Of a stretch of DNA of 64,000 nt, positions 56,823 to 64,000 are shown piece by piece. Position numbers and translations under genes: made by a program. Numbering within the stretch: position 1 is the stretch's first letter; every line of letters starts with the position of its first letter. Under the pieces are notes generated by a model. That model saw only the letters and a list, made by a program, of their open reading frames with translations, searched no databases and was not told the origin of the DNA. This DNA is from Gracilaria gracilis (taxonomy: Eukaryota > Rhodophyta > Florideophyceae > Gracilariales > Gracilariaceae). The stretch covers positions 1,674,001 to 1,738,000 of the forward strand of contig JARGSG010000189.1 of NCBI GenBank assembly GCA_030374805.1. The letters run 5' to 3'.

Positions 56823-59800
56823 ATGGTTTACTACTGCAGGCACAAACAGCGCGGTTGTCCGTTCATGGCGCGAGGAGTGTTGTCGCTTCAGAGACACGTC
56901 AGTCAGTGTCCTCATTGTCACAAAGCCCTTCCATACGGTGAGCACAGCATTCGACGGAGCAACCGTTTCAAGTTATCTGCCCCACCTCCAAACGCTTCTT
57001 CTTCGGAAACCGTTACAGCTCCCTGCCGTACTGCCGAGTCTTTCTCTCCCAAAAAAATGGAGGTCTCCGTTCCACCGGAACCTCTGGAACCGGAACGAAT
57101 TGAGTCTAGTTCTAAACCACAACCACCCTCTCCCCCACTCTTTGAAACCTCAATTGGAAACGACTCTACTCCTCCACCTTCCGAAGAGTCGCTCGGCGCT
57201 CTTCACATAGATTATCTTACCGTCTGTCTCGCTTCAGTAGCCTCCAACTTTGGTCACCGTAAGGCAGATGAGCTCATTGGTCTTCTTCGGAACTCCCGCT
57301 TCTCGCAGAAGCGCTTCAACGAAACCATCACCAGTTCCAAGCGCTGTACGGAACTCAAGAACGCTATCTTCGAACGATATGCTTCCAACGATGGATTCAA
57401 ACGAACCTCTATCTCCCCACAAGGATGTACGTTCGGCGCCACCCTCTACAGGAGAGACCCAATTGAGACCCTCCTCAAGCAGCTCCAGTTGGCTAACAGC
57501 GAAAACACCTTCTTCCATCCTATCCCCCGACCCACTCCGCGAAAATTTCTCATCTCATGTCCGCAACTCTCGCAAGAGACGCCACCTCCAAGCGGAAGGA
57601 GGTGGTCATGGGCTCCTTGGATAATAGAATAGTTTGGCATACTCAAGAAATAAGTTTCAGTGAATCTTTCGTAGGTCTTCTGCAGGTGTGCACCGATAAG
57701 TCTTCAAAAACTCTAAAGCAAACTTCGATCACCGCCCATCCCCTTCAACTCATTTTCCTCAACTTTTCCGACCACCTACGCCGCAAATGTATCTGCGATG
57801 ACCTCACGGTATTTGCGTACTTCCCTACAGCTCTCGAAGAAGTTTCTTCGTCGCATGCAGATGCCATGCCCTTCGTTTCCCACAAATCTCTGCGCGATGC
57901 GAGGATTCAGATTCTGCATCACTCCCTTCGTCGTATTCTAGAGCCTATTCTAAACCTTGCCTTGAAAGGAATTGAGTTCACCGGGAAAGGCAAAATTCAT
58001 CGGGTATGCCATCCACTGTTGGCAAGTTACTGGGCAGACATACCTGAAGCAAAGGATATTCTGTCTATTCTCCATGGCACAAAGACCGGACGCCCCTGTC
58101 ATAGATGCCAGGTGCCACGCTCAGCTTTATCCAGTGATGTGCCTACCTCTTTCTCCTAGCGCACACAGAACCAGACAAAATGACTAAGGGAAACATATTC
58201 CGCAGTCTTGAAAAATGCAGAGCAAGAAGACCTTGAACGACGTCCCCGTCGAGCTAGAGACAGAAGAGCTCAGGCAGATTCTCTGATGCGCTCCAACTCC
58301 GTATCTCTTACCCCATCTTTTCTAGAAAGCCCTTTCATCCTTCTTTTGATCCCAGGACTTTCTTCTTACAGCCTCTTTTCCTTCGAACCGTTGCACAACC
58401 TTCATCTTTGCATATCAAAGCTCATTAAAACACCCACCATTGAGCGACTTCAGTCACACACGCTGCCAATCACCATAGAAGCATCTGCACCGCGCTCCTT
58501 CCGAACAGTTCGCACGCAACTTCTAAACCATGCAAATGCCATCCTCCCTGCCATGGAAACGGACTTCCCCGCTAGAGGCTTGCACATTGACTTTTCAACA
58601 CAAGAAAAAGGCAAGTCTCTCCACGGTGTATTCACCAACGAGGGTCTACGCGGAATGCTGGAGGCAAAGAACTACAAAGCACTGGACATGGTTTTCCCAC
58701 TCATAGGCGCTTTCTTTGATACATGTTGTGGACAACATGAAACAACACCTATCACAACCATCTTCACACAATACTCAGACTTGGTCGGCGACATTTTCAG
58801 GTACAATCGAGAACCGCACTGGAAGGAAAGCTCTCTCTCAGCTCTCCAGGCCCAGATTACAGCCTTCAAACAATGTACGACCAGAACATTAGCCGACTTC
58901 CACCCCTCTAGACTTGGAACGTTGGAGTTTCATTTTCTTGACCATCTCTTCGAGGATATCAGACGTCTAGGAGGTATCCAATACTGCGATGCAGGGATAT
59001 ATGAGCATGCCCACCTCTTATTCAAAAGACATTATCGGCGAACGTCGAGAAGAACGGCAACGGCTGTGCAGGAAAACATTCGCTCTATCGACCATGAAAA
59101 TGTGAGAAAGTAATGGATTGGTGATAATCTCCAAGAAGGCATGGCACGCGCACCATACGCTTCCCCAATACCTTCTATTCAACTTTCTCGATTTACGAAG
59201 AGGGGTCGTTCGATAACCATGGGACAACTTCGACACTACGTTAGGCGGCTCTCCTCATCTTCACTGACGCTATCTGATATTAAGAAGGAACTCCAGGATA
59301 ATGATACAATCTCCATTCTAGACCAAATTGGGGAACAAGTACTTCCACCGTTCCTCAGCCTGGTTGAGGAGACGCTCGAAGATAACTCCATATCCCACTT
59401 ACCGGAGAAGATCAGGATAACACTCGTGAACTCAGCAGTTGTAAGAGGTGGTATGGTTCCCGTTCTATGACATTTTGAGGCCTCCTCTAATTCTATCGTC
59501 CTAGGTAGAAACAAGTACCCTGTCAACCAAAGGTTGTTTTCCTCTCCAGCTTTCGGACCGATCAGGAAGCACAAATTCTCGACCATCTTGGTCAAAGGAG
59601 AACGAGATGCAACATGGGTTCCTTACGTAGTCGCTCTTGTTCGTGTTTCTGTTCTCGAATACTCGGGCCCTGTTCCAGAAGTGGCATTCGTTCGGTATTT
59701 TGAGGTATTGCCCCCCGCAACAGCTTTGGACAATGTTTTGCAATGCATATCTTTACGTTGGGCTACAATTGATGAGCAAAACCACACTGTGCCCTTCCCT

Positions 59801-60004
59801 GCCCATTCAAAACCAAAGAGCTCAGAACACCTCACCCCTTGGTATGGAATGGTTCCGGGTTCAGCAATACAGGGAACAATACATATAGTTCGTTATAATT
59901 ATCCAGCCCAGCCATTTTCTTCTACACTCCAATGGTTCCAACATCGATTCTACATTAATAGGTTTTATCATGAGCCTGTTCAAAACCCAACTGAACCGGA
60001 ATAA
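56823..60004 (+). pseudogene. Plavaka-like transposase, El-3 copy
   Basis: About 1,060 codons from the ATG at 56823 (MVYYCRHKQRGCPFMARG), with an N-terminal Cys/His motif as in El-1. One frameshift at about 57545-57555 is followed by a single frame all the way to 60004, interrupted only by stops: TAG at 58157, TGA near 58180, TAA at 59111 and TGA at 59468. The core reads LLASYWADIPEAKDILSIL and PCHRCQVPRSAL, then GLRGMLEAKNYKALDMVF, LEFHFLDHLFEDIRRLGG, and the C-terminal LQCISLRWATIDEQNHT and FQHRFYINRFYHEP. Clear homology to 2945-6159 along the whole length, with much divergence. A dead copy, but the best template for reading the protein. Confidence 0.75.
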
Positions 60005-60039
60005 CCCCGTATAGAAGTAGAACAGTAAAAGATTCCCAG

Positions 60040-62340
60040 TCATTCTTCTTGTTCATTGTCACCACGTTGCAATCCTCTCCCCACTGGTGTGCTACTTCCA
60101 AAACCCAGCATGTCAATCTCCTTGAAATCCATGTCCCTTTCCTCACACTCTCCGGTAAAACAATCTGTAACTGATCCCAATCTCTTGCTCACATTCTCAA
60201 CGAAGAATCGTTCACGCAACGTTAGGTATATCTTTCCGCTCGAGGGCATTCGAAACGCTATCGTAGCCTCCCTCATATCATTCCCCAGCACTCCAGCCCA
60301 TTCATGTGCTGCACTCCCATAGTGATGGAACTCGTTGGAATAATCTCTCGGTACATGTTGCCAGACATCTTCCAACAACTATTTCAAACAGAGAGGTAAT
60401 AACTCCACATACTTCTTCGCGAACTGTTCCTGCCTTTGCCCACCTCTCGGAAATTGAGCAGTAACAAGAGTGACAACCGTCAGAATCCATGCGTCTAAAC
60501 GTGCAAGTGTCAGTATCGTGCCATCCACTAATGTCCCTTCCTCTTCATCCTCAACATCATACGCAACGAAGTTCTTCAACACTTCTACGCCTACCGTGTT
60601 TCTGAAGAACAAGTCCTGGTCGTTCGTCTCCATTTCATCCCCGTCATTCTTAGCCTTCGAATACTTCAGACGATCAAGCGATGCCTTCCTCCAATATGAC
60701 GTGGTGGGGGTTCCATTCGCACCAAGTCGCAAGATGTTCTCTTGTGCTTCCCTCAGCTGCTGTTCAACTTCATCGGCATTATCTTCTACCACTTTCGTTC
60801 TTCTCCATATTATATCATAACCCGACAACAAAAACAATTTATCCCTTGTATTTCTCTTTCGCACCCCCACAACATCACTAATTGTCTGTTTCATTCTCTG
60901 CCTTAGACACATATCTGCACACACTTCTAATATGCATCTTTCTGTGAGAGAGGCCTGTCTAATTCCTTCCCAACTCACTTCTTACAACTCACTCTGTACC
61001 ATAGTCTTCAGCAGCGCATCCGAACCCCCTCCAACAGATGGTTTTAACATTCCAAAACTGGCGAGGAGCTCCAAAGGATTCTTGGGAACCATCGCGACAC
61101 CATCCGCCTCGTTTCGAAGTATCCCTTCTCAATTCTCCGTCGCTCCCTCCAATATCTCAGCTCGATTGATCCAATTCCTTGAAGGTTTCTCACCTTCAAA
61201 ACACAGTTCACTGGTCTCGCTCCTGGCCCAAGTCAACATATTGTGATACACTCCTCGCGCAACCGCTCGAAACGCATCGCTTACAGCGATTCGGTGCTTC
61301 TTTCGTCCGGTTCGTCCGGGTTCACCGGTACGGGAAGTGTTACTGCCCTCCTGCTTCAATGCACCACGTAAAACTTCAATCATCAGTTCTTTCTTCTCAA
61401 GCTTAGTCTCCAGTGCTGTGCTTTGCTCTTGCGCATACTTTACAAGGATTCCCCGTATCATCAAATCCTCCTCCAACTTCTTCACTTTTGCTTTCAATAT
61501 ATTGATTTCTTTCAGCAAATCTCTGTGGTTTCCAGAAGACGTGATTTTTTTCTCGACAGTTCCCCTGTCTTCTTCCTCCTCCTGCTCCACTTCATGTACC
61601 TCCCTTTGTTCTCTGTACTCCATCTACTTCTGTTCTTCGTGGAACAGTAGAGGTTAGAGTCCTCTTCATTGCACGATATATTGGATTTTTTTAATCCCCT
61701 ACATTATCCGCATTGTCCACAGCGTCAGCCACGCGCCGCTCAGATTTCTCCTCTCTGAGTCTTTTTCGCCCTGAAAAATTCGAGTTCCGAGGATTTTTCC
61801 CTCCCACACGCTGTATGCCGACCCGTCGGGGCTTCAAGGCAACTGTAGATGCCCTTCGCGTCGAAAATGGTGATGGCCGCGGAATGGTTGTGGGATCGCC
61901 CACACTCCATTGTAGGTCTCTTGCAGTGAAACTACTTTCCAGTTCAGAGACACGGACATTCTCTTGGTCCTCTTGTGAAACTCGAACCTTTTCCACAATA
62001 TCCCTTGTCAACGAACCTGCTGGTTCTCGAGCTTTCGGAACCGGTGAAATTCTTTGGAGTTGGGGTTTTGTTCAACGTTGCCAGTGGCCTGCGTTGGGGA
62101 GCTCGGCGATGGCCTACTTTGACGTACATCGCTAGTGTTTCCAGAGGTACCTTTGCGCCGAGAATGGTGGTGACCGACGATGGGATTAGGCCCGTGGTTG
62201 GCCTTCGCTGCTGGTGATTGACGTGGCGTTGTTTTAGCAGCCACTCGTGTTGAACCTCTGTTATCCTCACCAAGTTTCTTCTTCTTCCCTACAGGCTTCT
62301 TGCGCGACTGGGTGCCCCGCGTTCTTGCCTTGTACACCAT
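60040..62340 (-). pseudogene. Coiled-coil partner gene, El-3 copy
   Basis: The ATG at 62340 begins MVYKARTRGTQSRKKPVGKK, a basic, probably nuclear start. Then an acidic/Ser-rich linker (TRDIVEKVRVSQEDQENVRV), a basic stretch NFSGRKRLREEKSERR, a break near 61625-61690, a strong coiled coil (EEEEDRGTVEKK, LLKEINILKAKVKKLEEDL) and a globular C-terminal part. The C-terminal part has GRKKHRIAVSDAFRAVARG, SETSELCFEGEKPSRNW, KPSVGGGSDALLK, CLRQRMKQTISDVVGVRK and ARLDAWILTVV. The order matches El-1. The frame is shifted near 62010, 61100-61130 and 60980, and has a stop at about 60379. Its end is 36 bp from the end of the convergent transposase. No known domain recognised. Confidence 0.6.
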
Positions 62341-62559
62341 GTTGTTAATTGATACCAATGCCCAAGTTGAGGAAAGAAACAGGGAAGACAAAGAGATTGG
62401 AGATTAAAGGGGATTTGGAAAACGGTGTGAAAGAGCGAGAATGGTTGGACACGGAAGGGAGTATGATGAATGGAATAGCGGAATCAATGACGGTCAGTTT
62501 ACAGAACCTGTGTAAGTCATTGGAAACTACAAATCGTGCAGCTACACAAAGGGAGTTGC

Positions 62560-63698
62560 CTATAGACCTCGCAACCACTCCTCGTTCTCAGCGGGAGCAA
62601 GAGTGAGAGCCCAGTCCCAATTGTACTCCGCGCCATAACTGACATGGAGCTCCTCACCAACTTCTATCTGTCTTTAAGCAGTAACTCGAAGAAGTGTATA
62701 CTTCATAAGTTCGGACTTCGACTGTATGAACGGTTTGGTCTCGCGAATTATCACATTTCGGCTTCGCTTTCTTTCGGACCTCGGCAGTGCTAGGTCCTCA
62801 TCTCCAGCATGGTATCCAGCATCATTAATATAACGTGCTATACAGAAAGGAGCGGAAACAATATATACCTCGCTTTCTTTCGTATCTCGCTCTTCACCAG
62901 GCCGGTTTCAAGCTTAAGAACTCTCGACCTCCTACAGTCACCATCATCGAGAAAAACGTGTATCTCTGAAGAGTAGCGCGAAGAATTCCCGTTCCGGTCA
63001 AACACAATCCACTCCCTGATACGCTTCCGCTCCATCTCATACAGACAATTGTGCGTGCATGTAGTTTCTATATCATTCAGAAAATCTGCAGCCAAAAGTC
63101 GGAGATTTCCATCCAGTTCATTATCGAGAAATTGTGGAAACCCTCCGATGTCTGGTTGTGGAAGTACATCCCTCTCTATACGCGTACTTTGCGATGGAGG
63201 AGCATATCCATCTTCTCGAGATTTAAGAACCTGGTACGTTAACGACTGCAAGTCCATAAATATATAAGGACCGAGCATATTGTCAGCATTAGGATACCCG
63301 ATAAACCTCGCGAAGATATCCCAGGCACAAACAACCTCACAAACTGCGAACACGAGTCGATCAAAATTGCTCTTCTCGAAGGACGTCAAGCTTAGTATGT
63401 ACGGAGTGACTTCGTTTCCCTCCAAAGCACGTCTCCTTTTCAATGGCCTTCTCGAAAGGACAGCTGGTTTTACAGAGATTCTCCTTTCTTCCTTCTCATT
63501 CATGATATGTCCTAGCATTGACATAAAGAGAACAGCCTCGAAACGAGTTGCCGGTCGCTCCACCTGAAACTCTTTACCCTTCATAATAGAGAATAAGTGA
63601 TTGTTCAGGGCTCTCAGCGGAGGGAACACACCTTTTTCGAGTAGAAGAACGAATAGATCCCTTGGACGTTGGTCTTCGTCATCGTCCGTACGCTCCAT
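62560..63698 (-). pseudogene. SET-domain gene of El-3 (no methyltransferase domain)
   Basis: The ATG at 63698 (MERTDDDEDQRPRDLFVLLL) starts the unknown-function domain shared with 18116-21206: AWDIFARFIGYPNADNMLGP aligns with AWDCFSQFLGFPRAEVMVLP, and LLAADFLNDIETTCTHNCLY with TLAKEFISDLNKVVANKQLY. After a shift near 62860-62880 comes a SET C terminus: EVYIVSAPFCIARYINDAGY, then QIEVGEELHVSYGAEYNW, ending at a TAG at 62560-62562. A TAA near 62675 interrupts it. No DPPY or DPFxG motif lies between the two parts, so the methyltransferase is absent, either lost here or gained in El-1. The product would be a putative lysine methyltransferase. Confidence 0.65.
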
Positions 63699-64000
63699 GT
63701 GACGGCAACGATTGTATTGCTGTTGAATTGGACCCTTCCCTACGACACTGGCCCGTAGTTAATGTGTGGCCAAATTATGGAGATTCTTCGTACAAGTACT
63801 CTCCTCAAACATTAACCTCGCTTCTGGTACATGGATATAGTTCTCGGCGGACCCGGGTGTCGTGGCGCTTCATCGGTGGACCGATGAAGCGCCAAGCCAC
63901 CTTGGTTCGCTGTCCCAACGCGCTGTTTGTGGCAAATCTGTGTTAGTGGCATACTTGGCACCACCAACGCGCTGTTTCCAGCGGACTTGGGTGCCATGGC
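63699..64000. other. Right edge, gene-free
   Basis: About 300 bp after the SET gene start. The only recognised item is a hairpin of the 74-bp family. A GCACCAACGCGCTGTTT-like motif recurs (near 63919 and 63963). Confidence 0.4.
63846..63915. repeat. 74-bp hairpin family, copy 10
   Basis: Centre CATCGGTGGACCGATG: the inner stem pairs are GG/CC where other copies have AG/CT or AC/GT, so pairing is kept despite changed bases. Outer arms have diverged (GGACCCGGGTGTCG with CCACCTTGGTTCG). Confidence 0.75.

Larger units (their letters stand above)
53945..64000 (+). mobile_element. El-3: Plavaka-like element with SET gene, right end beyond window
   Basis: The left end reads CGTCTGTGTTCTGCAAATGC, a diverged form of the El-1 and El-2 terminus, and lies exactly where the pol end of the inverted X element breaks off. 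It contains the transposase (+, 56823-60004), the coiled-coil partner (-, 60040-62340) and a SET-domain gene (-, 62560-63698), the El-1 order. A hairpin of the 74-bp family lies at the right edge. It is older than El-1 by divergence. Confidence 0.7.

Noticed and set aside
28473-62675. Reassigned stop codons, because many frames are broken by single in-frame stops
   Set aside because: All three stop codons occur, frameshifts are also common, and catalytic residues are mutated in the same genes. Ordinary pseudogene decay is sufficient.

Overview
This is a eukaryotic, repeat-saturated window. I see no rRNA, tRNA, CRISPR array or bacterial operon, and no gene that must be a host gene. Nearly everything I can read is mobile DNA: LTR retrotransposons, a tyrosine-recombinase (DIRS/PAT-like) retroelement, pogo-like and PIF/Harbinger transposases, and a family of large Plavaka-like DNA elements. 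Most reading frames are broken by single stops or frameshifts. The lineage is inference: the mix of chromoviruses, DIRS-like and Plavaka-like elements, with almost no visible introns, would suit a red alga, but no host gene is here to confirm it.

Layout. 1-1566 is a broken pogo-like DDE transposase that runs off the left edge. 2398 to about 21.2 kb is Plavaka-like element El-1. It holds a transposase (+), a coiled-coil partner gene (-), and a gene (-) with a DNA methyltransferase domain followed by a SET domain. Its partner gene is split by a nested relative, El-2 (7607-16168), flanked by a 2-bp CT duplication. About 22.5-34.65 kb is El-B, a relative of the right half of El-2. El-B encodes a long protein with a 2OG-Fe(II)-oxygenase-like C terminus, an antisense Rossmann-dehydrogenase-like gene and a coiled-coil protein. 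A 4.4-kb DIRS/PAT-like element (23313-27708) sits inside El-B, and El-2 preserves the matching empty site. 34648-41640 is chromovirus Y (-), cut by El-B. 41641-53895 holds pieces of LTR family X in both orientations, a PIF/Harbinger insertion and a fragment of chromovirus Z. 53945 to the right edge is El-3, a second Plavaka-like element with the same three-gene order as El-1.

How the genes fit together. El-1 and El-3 are diverged but keep one cassette: transposase (+), then convergent coiled-coil partner (-), then SET-domain gene (-). The SET gene of El-1 also contains a beta-class DNA methyltransferase domain that El-3 lacks. El-2 and El-B share terminal inverted repeats and CTAGCA-type subterminal motifs with this family, and carry a candidate dioxygenase instead. 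The family therefore appears to carry both possible writers and a possible eraser of chromatin or DNA marks. The borders give a relative order of insertions: X, then Y and Harbinger into X, El-B into Y, DIRS into El-B, X into X, El-3 into X, El-2 into El-1. A dispersed 74-bp hairpin family occurs in the El-2, El-B and El-3 regions.
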